Source: Microbacterium sp. 1.5R (GTDB taxonomy: Bacteria > Actinomycetota > Actinomycetes > Actinomycetales > Microbacteriaceae). From it: a DNA stretch of 64,000 bases. Below the pieces are notes generated by a model. That model did not search any database. It was given only the letters and a program-made list of their open reading frames with translations, and was not told the DNA's origin. Each line of letters starts with the position of its first letter. Position 1 is the first letter of the stretch. Of this stretch, positions 23,600 to 32,353 are shown in pieces. A program made the position numbers and the translations under genes. The stretch covers positions 1,456,595 through 1,520,594 of the forward strand of contig NZ_VDRC01000001.1 in the NCBI RefSeq assembly GCF_007667425.1. Direction: 5' to 3'.

Positions 23600-25291
23600 T
23601 CAGGCGACGAGGCCCTGCGGTGCGAGCCACACCGTCGAATCCGCGGGCACGGCGCCGTCGACGAGCGTGCCGAGCACGAGGTCGTCGGCCTCCGCACCCA
23701 GGTCGAACGGGTCCGAGCCGAAGTTCGTCACGATCTGCCAGCCGTTCGGCCGGGCGAAGCGCAGCACATCGGCTCGCCCCGTCTCGACCCACTCCAGGCT
23801 CTCGTCGGTCTGCAGCAGACGGCGGAGCCGCAGGGCTTCGCGGTACAGCGCGAGGGTCGACGACGGATCCGCCTCCTCCACGTCGACCGCGTAGTCGGCG
23901 AACCACTCCGGCTGCGGCAGGTGGGCGTCGCCCGCTCCGAAGCCGAACGACGGACCGGATGCCGTCCACGGCAGCGGCACGCGGCATCCGTCCCTTCCGA
24001 GTCCATCGAACTCGGCACCGCGGAAGAACGACGGGTCCTGGCGCTGCTCCGGCCCGATCTCGGCGACCTCCTGCAATCCGAGCTCCTCGCCCTGGTACAG
24101 GTAGGTGCTGCCGGGCAGGCCGAGCAGCAGCAGGGTCGCGGCGTGTGCCCTGCGCAGTCCACCGTCGCGGTCGAGCTGGTCGGCCGGCGCTCCGTCTCGC
24201 ACCCATTCCACACCCTGCTTGACGCCCGTGCGCCCGTTCAGCGGAGCGAGGCCGTAGCGGGTGGCGTGCCGCGTGACGTCGTGGTTCGACAGCACCCACG
24301 TTGTCGACGATCCGGTGCTGCGCGCCTGCGCGAGGTTGTCGGTGATGACCGTGCGGAACTGCGCCGCGTCGAAGTCGGCGACCAGCAGGTCGAAGTTGAA
24401 CGCCTGCCCCAGTCCCTCGGCCGAGGCGTAGCGTGCGCGGCGTTCCGGGGTGCTGACCCAGGCCTCGGCGACGGCCGTGCGGGGCGGGTCGTACTCGTTG
24501 AACACCCGCCGCCACTCTGCGTAGATCTCGTGCACGTCGTCGCGGTCGTGCAGCGGGTGGTTGCCGTCATGCGGCAGGGCGTCGAGCTCGGCGGTGCTGG
24601 GCAGCGGCTCACTGAGGTCCTTGGTCAGCATGTGCGCGACGTCGATGCGGAAGCCGTCGACCCCGCGGTCCGACCAGAACCTGAGGGTCTTCAGGAAGTC
24701 CTCGCGGACTTCGGGGTGATCCCAGTTCAGGTCGGGCTGCTCGGGCGCGAAGCTGTGCAGGTACCACTGGCCGTCCTCGACGCGCTCCCACGCCGATCCG
24801 CCGAACGCGGCCGTCCAGTCGGTCGGCGGCTCGGCGCCGTCCGGCCCTGCGCCCTCGCGGAAGATGTAGCGCTCGCGTGCCGCCGAACCACGTTCGGCGG
24901 CGAGCGCCTCCTGGAACCACTCGTGCAGGTCGGAGCTGTGGTTCGGCACGATGTCGACGACGACGCGGATGCCGCGCTCGTGCAGCGCTGCGACCATGTC
25001 GTCGAAATCGGCCAGAGTGCCCAGGCGCGGATCGACGTCGCGGTAGTCGGCGACGTCGTACCCGCCGTCGGCGAGCGCCGAGGGGTAGAACGGGCTCAGC
25101 CAGACGGCGTCGATGCCCAGCTCGGCGAGGTAGTCGGCGCGCGAGACGATGCCCGGGATGTCGCCCAGTCCGTCGCCGTTCGCGTCGGCGAAGCTGCGCG
25201 GGTAGATCTGGTAGACGATGGCCTGGCGCCACCAGGCCGCCGTGTCGTCGGGGTGGTCGTTGCGGGTCTCGGTGAGAGTCGCATCGGTCAT
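23600..25291 (-). CDS. GH13 alpha-glucosidase (oligo-1,6-glucosidase type)
   Basis: The 563-aa enzyme has the GH13 (beta/alpha)8 barrel near the start: WWRQAIVYQIYPRSFADANG, then the conserved regions DIVPNHSSD, DGFRIDVAHM (nucleophile Asp), AVAEAW (acid/base Glu) and LSNHDV (third Asp). This sequence style and length fit alpha-glucosidases that cleave maltose, isomaltose or sucrose-type alpha-glucosides inside the cell. There is no signal peptide, so it is cytoplasmic. It is the last gene of a block with an ABC sugar importer, so it likely hydrolyses the imported oligosaccharide. The ATG at 25291 follows GGAGCACCACCCGCT. Confidence 0.93.
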   Translation of the reverse strand: MTDATLTETRNDHPDDTAAWWRQAIVYQIYPRSFADANGDGLGDIPGIVSRADYLAELGIDAVWLSPFYPSALADGGYDVADYRDVDPRLGTLADFDDMVAALHERGIRVVVDIVPNHSSDLHEWFQEALAAERGSAARERYIFREGAGPDGAEPPTDWTAAFGGSAWERVEDGQWYLHSFAPEQPDLNWDHPEVREDFLKTLRFWSDRGVDGFRIDVAHMLTKDLSEPLPSTAELDALPHDGNHPLHDRDDVHEIYAEWRRVFNEYDPPRTAVAEAWVSTPERRARYASAEGLGQAFNFDLLVADFDAAQFRTVITDNLAQARSTGSSTTWVLSNHDVTRHATRYGLAPLNGRTGVKQGVEWVRDGAPADQLDRDGGLRRAHAATLLLLGLPGSTYLYQGEELGLQEVAEIGPEQRQDPSFFRGAEFDGLGRDGCRVPLPWTASGPSFGFGAGDAHLPQPEWFADYAVDVEEADPSSTLALYREALRLRRLLQTDESLEWVETGRADVLRFARPNGWQIVTNFGSDPFDLGAEADDLVLGTLVDGAVPADSTVWLAPQGLVA

Positions 25292-25332
25292 AGCGGGTGG
25301 TGCTCCTTCTTTCGGTGGTTCGGATGGTGCGC

Positions 25333-25362
25333 GCGTTTCGTCTCGCTTCGCTCGCTCAACGA
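25333..25362 (-). repeat. Dispersed REP-like element, single copy
   Basis: The sequence GCGTTTCGTCTCGCTTCG... with CTCGCTCAACGA at its right end is the reverse complement of the TTGAGCGAGC...GACGAAACGC element also seen at 42275-42352. It lies in the 81-bp gap between the GH13 gene and the upstream permease gene. It may act on mRNA stability or partial termination between the transporter and enzyme genes. Confidence 0.6.
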
Positions 25363-25371
25363 GCGGTGACG

Positions 25372-26250
25372 TCAGCCCTTGACGGCGCCCTGCGTGACGC
25401 CCTCCATCACGAAACGCTGCGTGAACAGGTACGCGAGGATCGCCGGGGCCATGGCCATGAGGTACGACGCGAAGGCGACGTTGTAGTTGTTGCTGAACTG
25501 GTTCTGGAAGAGGTTCTGCCGCACCGGCAACGTCTGCATCGCCGGGTCGGAGATGATGAGCGACGGCATCATGAAGTCGTTCCAGGCGTACAGGAACGCG
25601 AAGATGCCGACGGTCGCGCTCATCGGCGCCAGCAGCGGGAAGATGAGCCGCCAGAACGTCTGCCACGTCGATGCGCCGTCGATGCGGGCACTCTCCTCCA
25701 GCTCGATCGGGATCGACCGGAGGAACGCGGTGAACAGCAGCACGCTGAAGCTCAGCTGGAACATCGTCGCGAGGATGATGACTCCGAACGGGTTGTCGAG
25801 GCCGACGCGTCCGGTGAGCTGGATCTGCGGCAGCGCCACGACGGGGAACGGGATGAACATCGCCGCGAGCAGGTAGAAGAACGACCAGCGGAAGAGCTTG
25901 CGGTCCCAGTTGCGCACGATCGCGTACGAGGCGAACGCCGCGAGGATGATCGTGGCCACGACGGTGCCGGCGGTGACGAGCAGCGAGATGCCCGCGCCGA
26001 CGGGGAACTTCGTGAGGTTCCACGCCTGGACGAACCCGTCGATGCTGAACGGCGCGGGGAGCGAGAACGCGTTGCCGTCGACGGCCTGCCCCGTCGTCTT
26101 GAACGCCATCGAGATGGTGACGTACAGCGGCAGCAGCACGGTGACGGCGCAGAGGATGAGGATGATCGTGCCCGACCAGTTGACGCGCTCCATGCGGATG
26201 CGCGGCTTCCTGCCGTCGGCGGTGACGGTGGTGAGTGTCTGCGTGGACAT
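25372..26250 (-). CDS. Carbohydrate ABC transporter permease (MalG-like)
   Basis: The 292-aa membrane protein has about six helices and belongs to the CUT1 sugar permeases. The EAA loop that contacts the ATPase reads ELEESARIDGASTWQTFWRL, with the usual IDGA core. It pairs with the permease encoded at 26250-27218; its ATG overlaps that gene's stop (TGATG). It probably forms one half of an alpha-glucoside import channel. No ATPase gene is in the cluster, so a shared MsiK/MsmX-type ATPase elsewhere must energise it. Confidence 0.93.
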   Translation of the reverse strand: MSTQTLTTVTADGRKPRIRMERVNWSGTIILILCAVTVLLPLYVTISMAFKTTGQAVDGNAFSLPAPFSIDGFVQAWNLTKFPVGAGISLLVTAGTVVATIILAAFASYAIVRNWDRKLFRWSFFYLLAAMFIPFPVVALPQIQLTGRVGLDNPFGVIILATMFQLSFSVLLFTAFLRSIPIELEESARIDGASTWQTFWRLIFPLLAPMSATVGIFAFLYAWNDFMMPSLIISDPAMQTLPVRQNLFQNQFSNNYNVAFASYLMAMAPAILAYLFTQRFVMEGVTQGAVKG

Positions 26251-27218
26251 CAGAGGGCGTTCCTTCCGCGGGTCAGCGAGAGCTGCAGCAGCGAGATGAG
26301 CACGGCGACGATGAAGAAGATCGTCGCGTTGGCCATCTGGTAGGCGTAGTCGCCGCCGTTGAACCCGGCGATGATCGTCATCGCGACGCTGCGGGTCGCG
26401 GTGCCCGGCCCGCCGCTGGTGAGTCCGACGATGATGTCGTATGCGTTCAGGAAGCCCTTGAAGCCGAGGATCACGTTGATCACCACGTATCCGGCGACGA
26501 GCGGCACCGTGATCCGCAGCAACTGCTGGGTCTTGCTGGCGCCGTCGATGCTGGCCGCCTCGTACACCTCGCCCGGCACCGAGAGCAGGCCGGCGATGTA
26601 GATGAGGAGCGTGCCCGGCACCGCCTGCCACGCGGTGACGATCACGATCGCGACCCAGGCGAGATCGGGGTTCGCGAGCAGACTCGATGACAGCCACGGG
26701 ATGCCGGTGGCGGCCCCCGCGGCGGGGATCGAGTTCGAGAACAGGAAGTTGAAGACGTAGGCGATGATGATGCCCGAGATCACCATGGGGATCACGAAGA
26801 TCGTGCGGAGCCCGGTCTTGAAGCGGATGCGGGAGGTCAGCCCCACCGCCAGCAGGAAGGCGATCACGTTGACGACGATCACGGTCGCGATCGAGAAGCC
26901 GAACGTGAAGAGGTAGCTCTGCAGGATCGACGGATCGCTGAACATGGCGACGTAGTTCGTGAGGCCGTTGAAATTCCACTCGCCGATGCCGATCGAGTCG
27001 GTGAAGCTGAAGAAGATGCCCATGACACCGGGCACGGTGATCGCGAGGGTGAACAGCACCAGCGTCGGCAGCAGGAACAGGTAGTAGATCGGCTCGACCC
27101 GCTGGCGGTGACGGCGCAGGCCGCGGGCGCTGCCGGTGACGATCGCCGTCGTGTCGGTGGTCGGGGTGTTGGGTTTCGTGAGGTTCGACGCGGAGCGCGT
27201 CGTGGCGGCGTTCGTCAT
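26250..27218 (-). CDS. Carbohydrate ABC transporter permease (MalF-like)
   Basis: This 322-aa protein has a basic N-terminal tail of about 40 residues and six transmembrane helices. The EAA loop is EVYEAASIDGASKTQQLLRI. The FFSFTDSIGIGEWNFNGLTNYV segment after helix 1 is typical of MalF/UgpA-type permeases. It overlaps the solute-binding protein gene by 4 bp and the second permease gene by one base, giving a tightly coupled operon. Confidence 0.93.
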   Translation of the reverse strand: MTNAATTRSASNLTKPNTPTTDTTAIVTGSARGLRRHRQRVEPIYYLFLLPTLVLFTLAITVPGVMGIFFSFTDSIGIGEWNFNGLTNYVAMFSDPSILQSYLFTFGFSIATVIVVNVIAFLLAVGLTSRIRFKTGLRTIFVIPMVISGIIIAYVFNFLFSNSIPAAGAATGIPWLSSSLLANPDLAWVAIVIVTAWQAVPGTLLIYIAGLLSVPGEVYEAASIDGASKTQQLLRITVPLVAGYVVINVILGFKGFLNAYDIIVGLTSGGPGTATRSVAMTIIAGFNGGDYAYQMANATIFFIVAVLISLLQLSLTRGRNAL

Positions 27219-28558
27219 GGCGTGGACTCCTCTGTCTCGCCGGATGCGGGGGCATCGGCGGACGCATTGTCCTCCGTGCTGGGGATGGGCGCGCGGAACG
27301 CGATGCGCGCCCAGTCCGCGTCCATCGTGCGCAGCGTCGATGCGGGAGAGGCTCCGAGCACCATGGCCTGCACGTAGTTGTTGAGGGGCAGCGTCTTCGG
27401 CACGAGCACCGACGGGCCCTGGTAGATCTGCCCGTTGTCGTAGTACTCGATCATCCCCTCGATGCGCGGATCGTCGGGCGCAGGGGCATCCGTCGTCGGC
27501 GTGAACCCGAGCTGCGATTCGTTGTACGCCTGGATGTTCTCCGGCAGGAAGAGGTATTCGAGGAAGTCGCGGGCGGCCTCCTGGTGCCGCGAGCCCTCGG
27601 GGATCATCGCCGCGAGGTCCATGTTCACCCGGACCCCGAGCTCGGACGGGTCGTTCGTCATCGGCAGCGGGAACGTGCCGAGGGCCAGGTCGGGAGAGGT
27701 CTTCGCGATCTCGCTGAACGCCCACGGCCCCTGCAGGTACATGGCCGCCTCGCCCTTCGCGAACGCGAGGTTGCCGTCGCCGTATCCGCGACTGGGGGCG
27801 TCCGCGTTCGTGTACTCCTTCGCGAGCTGGAGCATCCTGTCCATCGGCTCGGCGAAGTCCTTCTCGAACGACACCGACGAGTCCGCGCCGACCTCGGTGC
27901 CCTCCGTCGCCATGGCGTCGAAGAAGTCGATCACGTCGACCGATCCGCCGGCGGTGTAGTCGTACCAGCCCTGCGCGACCGTCCAGTCGTCTTTGAACGT
28001 GGCGTAGAACGGGTCGATGCCCGCGGCCTCGAGCTGGTCGCAGACGGCGATCAGCTCGTCCCATGTGGTCGGAACCTCGAGCCCCTGCTGCTCGAAGATC
28101 TCCTTGTTGTAGATGACGGATGCCGCCATCACCGAGTACGGCAGGGCGCTCGTGCGGCCTTCGCAGGAGCCGTACTGGTCCATGAGCGGGCCGAGGTCGT
28201 CGCGGATCTGGCCGGCGGCCTCGGTGCCGGAGAGGTCGGTGAGCGCGCAGCGCTGCACGAACCGTGCGACCTCGTAGTTGTAGTTGGCGAGCATGATGTC
28301 GGGCGGGTTGCCGCGGACGAAGCTCGCCGAGATCACGTCGACGCCCGAGGTGTCGACCTCGACGTGCACCTTGTCCTGCGACGAGTTGTAGTCGGCGACC
28401 ACCTGCGTCATGAACTCGATGGCTTCTCGCTTGTTGAACGTGAAGCGGATGGTCTCGGCACCGCCCGCCGAGGAGCATCCGGTGAGCGCCGCGCCGACGA
28501 GCGCGAGCGCCGCGACCCCGGCCGCGATGCGGGCCGGGTGGGGGGATCTGTCAGACAC
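27215..28558 (-). CDS. Sugar ABC transporter substrate-binding lipoprotein
   Basis: The 447-aa protein is a CUT1-type extracellular solute-binding lipoprotein (cluster B). The signal peptide ends LTGC, giving the acylated Cys near residue 28. Mature-domain features are NYNYEVARFVQ, TTWDELIAVC and MYLQGPWAFSEI, typical of maltose/alpha-glucoside binders. The C-terminal 15 residues are Glu/Ser/Ala-rich and probably disordered. It is the first gene of the operon that continues through two permeases and a GH13 enzyme. The ligand is likely an alpha-glucoside, inferred from the enzyme. Confidence 0.93.
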   Translation of the reverse strand: MSDRSPHPARIAAGVAALALVGAALTGCSSAGGAETIRFTFNKREAIEFMTQVVADYNSSQDKVHVEVDTSGVDVISASFVRGNPPDIMLANYNYEVARFVQRCALTDLSGTEAAGQIRDDLGPLMDQYGSCEGRTSALPYSVMAASVIYNKEIFEQQGLEVPTTWDELIAVCDQLEAAGIDPFYATFKDDWTVAQGWYDYTAGGSVDVIDFFDAMATEGTEVGADSSVSFEKDFAEPMDRMLQLAKEYTNADAPSRGYGDGNLAFAKGEAAMYLQGPWAFSEIAKTSPDLALGTFPLPMTNDPSELGVRVNMDLAAMIPEGSRHQEAARDFLEYLFLPENIQAYNESQLGFTPTTDAPAPDDPRIEGMIEYYDNGQIYQGPSVLVPKTLPLNNYVQAMVLGASPASTLRTMDADWARIAFRAPIPSTEDNASADAPASGETEESTP

Positions 28559-28575
28559 CGTCGTCCTTTCGTCCT

Positions 28576-28611
28576 GTAAATCAGCAGACTAAATCTAGTG
28601 AGCGAATTTAC
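28576..28611. promoter_or_regulatory. Candidate ROK operator in the divergent promoter region
   Basis: The AT-rich segment starts GTAAATCAGCAGACTAAAT and ends GCGAATTTAC, giving an inverted GTAAAT/ATTTAC pair 24 bp apart, with internal CTAAATCTAG. It lies between the divergent solute-binding protein gene (start 28558) and the ROK regulator. ROK repressors bind inverted AT-rich repeats near the transporter promoter, so this is the obvious target site. It stands out against a background of over 65% GC. Confidence 0.55.
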
Positions 28612-28659
28612 TTCGATGGACGGTACTCTCTCATCTGGGCGAGAGTGAGGTCAAGACCC

Positions 28660-29880
28660 GTGACAGAAGCCAGCGCCGGTCTCGGCACCGGTCGCGCCAG
28701 CGTGAGCGCGGTGCTCGACTTCGCGTGGACAGCCGGGGAGTTCACCGCGACGGAGGTCATGGCCGCCACCTCGCTGACCCGCTCGACGGCCATCGACGCG
28801 ATCGACACGCTCGTGAGCGCGGAGGTGCTGCGCGAGCTGCCCAACGCCCGCGCCGCCGGGAGCTACCGGTCCGGTCGCCCGGCGCGGCGTTTCGTCCTCG
28901 CCCCCGACCTCGGCGTCGTGATCGGCGTCGACGCGGGCGACACCCATCTCACCGTGACGATCGCCGACGTCCTCGACCGCACGCTCGTGCACCACCGCAC
29001 CGAGCTCGACCCGACGCACTCCGCACGGGCCAGACGCGACACGATCCTCGGGCAGATGCGGCGCGCGCTGGACGAAGCGGATGCCGTGCGCGACGACATC
29101 CTCGCGATCTGCGTCGGCGTCGCGGCGCCCGTCGACCGCGACGGCATCTCTCCTCCGCATCCCGACGGCTTCTGGGAGCGCACCAACCCCGGCCTCGCCG
29201 CCGCCCTGTCGGACTGGGCTCGCGTGGTGGAGATCAAGAACGACGCCCAACTCGCCGCGATCGCCGAGGGGTCGGCGGGCGCAGCGGTCGGATGCCGCGA
29301 CTACGTCGCTCTGCTCGCGAGCGAGCGGTTCGGCGGCGGCGTCGTCGTCGACGGGCACGTGCTGCACGGCGCGCACGGCGGCGTCGGAGAGGGCGTCGTC
29401 TTCGACCACATCATCGGCGTTGGCTCGGCCGTCGGTCTGCGCTACGCACTGCAGGATCAGGTGCGCGCGGCCGTCGACAGCGGCGAGATCGCACACGACA
29501 CGGCGATCGGCCGCCTCGCGGATGCCGAGCAGGTCGACCCGCGGATCGTGTTGACGGCCGCAGCGTCCGGCGATGCCGACGCGCTGCTCGCCACGGCCCG
29601 GGTCGGCGAGACGCTCGCCCGCGTCGTCGGCGTGCTCGGCAGCATGTACGACCCGGCGCGAGTCGTGGTGTGCGGCGCCGTGGCCGAGAGCATCGAACCC
29701 GTGCTCGCCGCGGCGCGCGAGGTGCTGCCGGCTCAGCTGCACCTGCCCGCCCCCGAGATCCTCGCCTCGACGCTCGGAGCCGAGGTCGTGTCGATCGGCG
29801 CGATCACGACCGCGCGGCGGGCGGCGCGGGAGCGCGCCGTGCCGCTGCTCGCCGAACGCCGGTTGGCCGCACTCGCGTAG
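28660..29880 (+). CDS. ROK family transcriptional regulator
   Basis: The protein (406 aa from the GTG at 28660) has an N-terminal winged helix (FTATEVMAATSLTRSTAIDAIDTLVSAEVL) and a C-terminal ROK domain. The ROK fold carries the phosphate-binding DAGDTHLTVTI, and the glycine stretch HGAHGGVGEGVVF occupies the position where many ROK proteins have the CxCGxxGC zinc motif; here those Cys are absent. It is divergent from the sugar transporter operon, so it probably controls it in response to the imported sugar. GTG at 28645 is an alternative start; 28660 has a better-spaced GTGAGG. Confidence 0.9.
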   Translation: MTEASAGLGTGRASVSAVLDFAWTAGEFTATEVMAATSLTRSTAIDAIDTLVSAEVLRELPNARAAGSYRSGRPARRFVLAPDLGVVIGVDAGDTHLTVTIADVLDRTLVHHRTELDPTHSARARRDTILGQMRRALDEADAVRDDILAICVGVAAPVDRDGISPPHPDGFWERTNPGLAAALSDWARVVEIKNDAQLAAIAEGSAGAAVGCRDYVALLASERFGGGVVVDGHVLHGAHGGVGEGVVFDHIIGVGSAVGLRYALQDQVRAAVDSGEIAHDTAIGRLADAEQVDPRIVLTAAASGDADALLATARVGETLARVVGVLGSMYDPARVVVCGAVAESIEPVLAAAREVLPAQLHLPAPEILASTLGAEVVSIGAITTARRAARERAVPLLAERRLAALA

Positions 29881-29984
29881 CGCCGCGGCGCGGCATCCGT
29901 TCCACCCGACTCATGCAGAGGGCGCATGGGTGCTCCGCCCGGCGCTATTTGTGAGTGAGCGGGTATCTGTGGTGACGTGGATCG

Positions 29985-31415
29985 GTGAGACGCCCGACCA
30001 CACCGCCTTCGCCCCTGCCCGCCGACACCGCTCCCCCGCCCCGGCGCCGCAGGCGCAGACGTCGCATCGTCGCGCTCGCGGCGGGCGTCGTCGTGGTCGG
30101 CCTGGTCGCGACCGGGGTCGTCGCCGTCGCTCAGCTGCAGAGCAACGTCAGGACCGCGCCGATCCGCGCATCCGCTGGTGGGAGCACCGAGCAGCCCGCC
30201 GACGAGCCGGCGACCGGCGCCGTCAACGTCCTGCTGCTCGGATCCGACGCCCGTGCCCTCGCGTCGGACGAGTTCGGCGAAGACGACGGCACCCAGCGCA
30301 GCGACGCCATGGTGCTCGCGCACATCTCCGACGACAACAGCCGCATCGACGCCGTGCAGCTCCCCCGCGACACCCTCATGGATCTCCCGGCGTGCGAAGA
30401 CACCGGACGCGGTTCGTCGCGGGGCGGATCGGGCATGCTGAACTCGGCCCTCAACGTCGGTCCGGCCTGCTCCGTCGCCGCGGTGGAGAAGCTCACGGGG
30501 GTGCGCATCGATCACTTCGTGCAGATGGACTTCGAGGGATTCATCGGCATGGTCGACGCGATGGGCGGCATCGACGTCTGCCTGCCGGAGCCGCTGCAGG
30601 ACGGTCATGCACGCCTCGACCTGCCCGCAGGGCAGCAGTCCGTCGACGGCGCGCAGGCCCTGGCGCTCGCCCGCACCAGGCACGCCCTCGTCGAGGAGAG
30701 CGACATCGCCCGCCTCGGTCACCAGCAGATGGTGCTGTCGGCCATCGTGCAGAAAGCCACGAAGTCCGACGTGCTCGTGCGTCCGGATCGCCTCTTCGCA
30801 TTCCTCGACGCGGCGACCAGGTCGATGACCGTCGACCCTGGTCTCGGTGCGCTGACCGATCTCGCAGGGCTCGCCACGCGGATCGCGCAGGTGCCGCTCA
30901 GCGACGTCACGTTCCTGACGATGCCGTGGGAGAGCGCCCCTCAGGACCGCAATCGCGTCGTCCCTGCCGCCGACGCCTCCGTCGTCTTCCAGGCGCTCCG
31001 CGACGACGTGCCGATCGAGTTGGCCGCCGACGCCCCGCCGAGCGACGAGACGGTGCCGGATGCTGCGGTGCGCTCGACCCCGATCTCGGTGTCCAACGGC
31101 GCAGGCGTCGGCGGTCTCGCCGGCCGCGTCGCCGACGAGGCCCGCGCCCTCGGCTACACGGTGCAGGGCCTGTCGAACGCCGAGCGCACCGAGACGACCG
31201 TGATCGTCGCAGGTGAGGATGCCGACGCGCAGGCCACCGCCGCGAGCCTCGTCGCCGACCTCGGCGGCGGCATCGAGATCCGCACCGGCACAGGCGCCGG
31301 AGTGCAGCTCGTGCTCGGGGCCGACTTCCCTGCGCGGGCCGCCGAGGTGCACGTGCCGCAGCGTCCGGTGGACGCGGTGAGTCGCAGCGCCGACACCGAT
31401 CTGTGCGCCGCGTGA
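29985..31415 (+). CDS. LytR-CpsA-Psr (LCP) family protein with LytR_C domain
   Basis: The 476-aa protein has an Arg-rich cytoplasmic N-terminus (residues 17-27), one transmembrane helix (VALAAGVVVVGLVATGVVAV) and two extracytoplasmic domains. The LCP domain begins at about residue 80 with NVLLLGSDAR and contains the conserved RSDAMVLAHIS and VQLPRDTLMDLP motifs with the Asp/Arg residues that bind polyprenyl-pyrophosphate. The LytR_C domain is near the end (SVSNGAGVGGLAGRVADEAR). LCP enzymes ligate teichoic acid-like glycopolymers to peptidoglycan. The start is GTG at 29985. Confidence 0.92.
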   Translation: MRRPTTPPSPLPADTAPPPRRRRRRRRIVALAAGVVVVGLVATGVVAVAQLQSNVRTAPIRASAGGSTEQPADEPATGAVNVLLLGSDARALASDEFGEDDGTQRSDAMVLAHISDDNSRIDAVQLPRDTLMDLPACEDTGRGSSRGGSGMLNSALNVGPACSVAAVEKLTGVRIDHFVQMDFEGFIGMVDAMGGIDVCLPEPLQDGHARLDLPAGQQSVDGAQALALARTRHALVEESDIARLGHQQMVLSAIVQKATKSDVLVRPDRLFAFLDAATRSMTVDPGLGALTDLAGLATRIAQVPLSDVTFLTMPWESAPQDRNRVVPAADASVVFQALRDDVPIELAADAPPSDETVPDAAVRSTPISVSNGAGVGGLAGRVADEARALGYTVQGLSNAERTETTVIVAGEDADAQATAASLVADLGGGIEIRTGTGAGVQLVLGADFPARAAEVHVPQRPVDAVSRSADTDLCAA

Positions 31416-31434
31416 TCGGGGGCCGGCCGGAGGC

Positions 31435-32304
31435 TTAGCCTCGGAGATCCTGGAGGAGCCCCTCGACCGCCGGGTTCCGCAGCGCATCCACGGTGTGCAG
31501 CAGGCCGATGGGCCGAGCGGGCTGGTCGTCGAGTGCGATGCAGCGCCCGCCCAACGCGACGGCGAGCTCGGCGAAGGCGTCGGGCACGACCGTGACGCCG
31601 CCCACGGCGAGCGCGAGGCGCACCAGCCCGTCGCGCTGCGTCGTGGTCAGCACGCGCGCAGGGCGCGCACCGAGGCGACGGCAGACCTCCTCCGTCGTCG
31701 CGCGCATCGACGTGCCGGCCGGCAGGGTCACCAGTGTCGAATCGGTGAGCACGTCGCGGAGCGGGCGGTCGTCGTCTCCGCCAGGGGTGACCGCGATGAA
31801 CCGCTGAGAGGGCAGTTCGATGCCCACGAGATCGCCCGGCACGCCATCGAGGGCGCAGATCGCGAGATCAGCTCGCCCCTCGCGGAGGGAGGCGACGACC
31901 GCCGCCGGGTCCTCCTCCGTCGTCATGCTGATCGTCACGCCCGGATGGGCGAGGTGGAACGGGCCGACGAGGGCGGGCGCCAGCGACGAGACCAGCGACG
32001 GGAGGCCAGTGAGGCGCAGCGATCCGGCGGCGAGGCTGCGCACCGACTCGGCGAGCGCGTCGATGACCGAGACCTCGGTGAGGGCGCGGCGGGCAGCGGC
32101 GGCCGCCTGCACCCCGGCCTGCGTGAGTTCGATCCCTCTCCCGGAGGGGCGCAGGAGCGCGACGCCCAGTGCCTGCTCGAGCCCCTGCAGCCGCCGGGTG
32201 AGCGAGGGCTGCGAGATGCCCAGTTCGTCGGCGGCGGCGGTCACGGACGCGTGATCGGACACGGCGACGAGGGCGTCCATCTGGCCGAGGGAGAGGCGGG
32301 ACAT
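31435..32304 (-). CDS. LysR family transcriptional regulator
   Basis: A 289-aa LysR-type regulator. The N-terminal winged helix contains ASVTAAADELGISQPSLTRRLQGLEQALG, then VALLRPSGRGIELTQAG, the usual linker. The remainder is a periplasmic-binding-protein-like effector domain ending HTVDALRNPAVEGLLQDLRG. It converges on the LCP gene; the dipeptidase gene upstream is on the same strand 50 bp away and is a possible target or co-transcribed gene. The ligand is unknown. Confidence 0.93.
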   Translation of the reverse strand: MSRLSLGQMDALVAVSDHASVTAAADELGISQPSLTRRLQGLEQALGVALLRPSGRGIELTQAGVQAAAAARRALTEVSVIDALAESVRSLAAGSLRLTGLPSLVSSLAPALVGPFHLAHPGVTISMTTEEDPAAVVASLREGRADLAICALDGVPGDLVGIELPSQRFIAVTPGGDDDRPLRDVLTDSTLVTLPAGTSMRATTEEVCRRLGARPARVLTTTQRDGLVRLALAVGGVTVVPDAFAELAVALGGRCIALDDQPARPIGLLHTVDALRNPAVEGLLQDLRG

Positions 32305-32353
32305 CAGGATGCCAAGGTATCAGCGGGATGCTGAGGATCGGGTTGTGCGCGTG

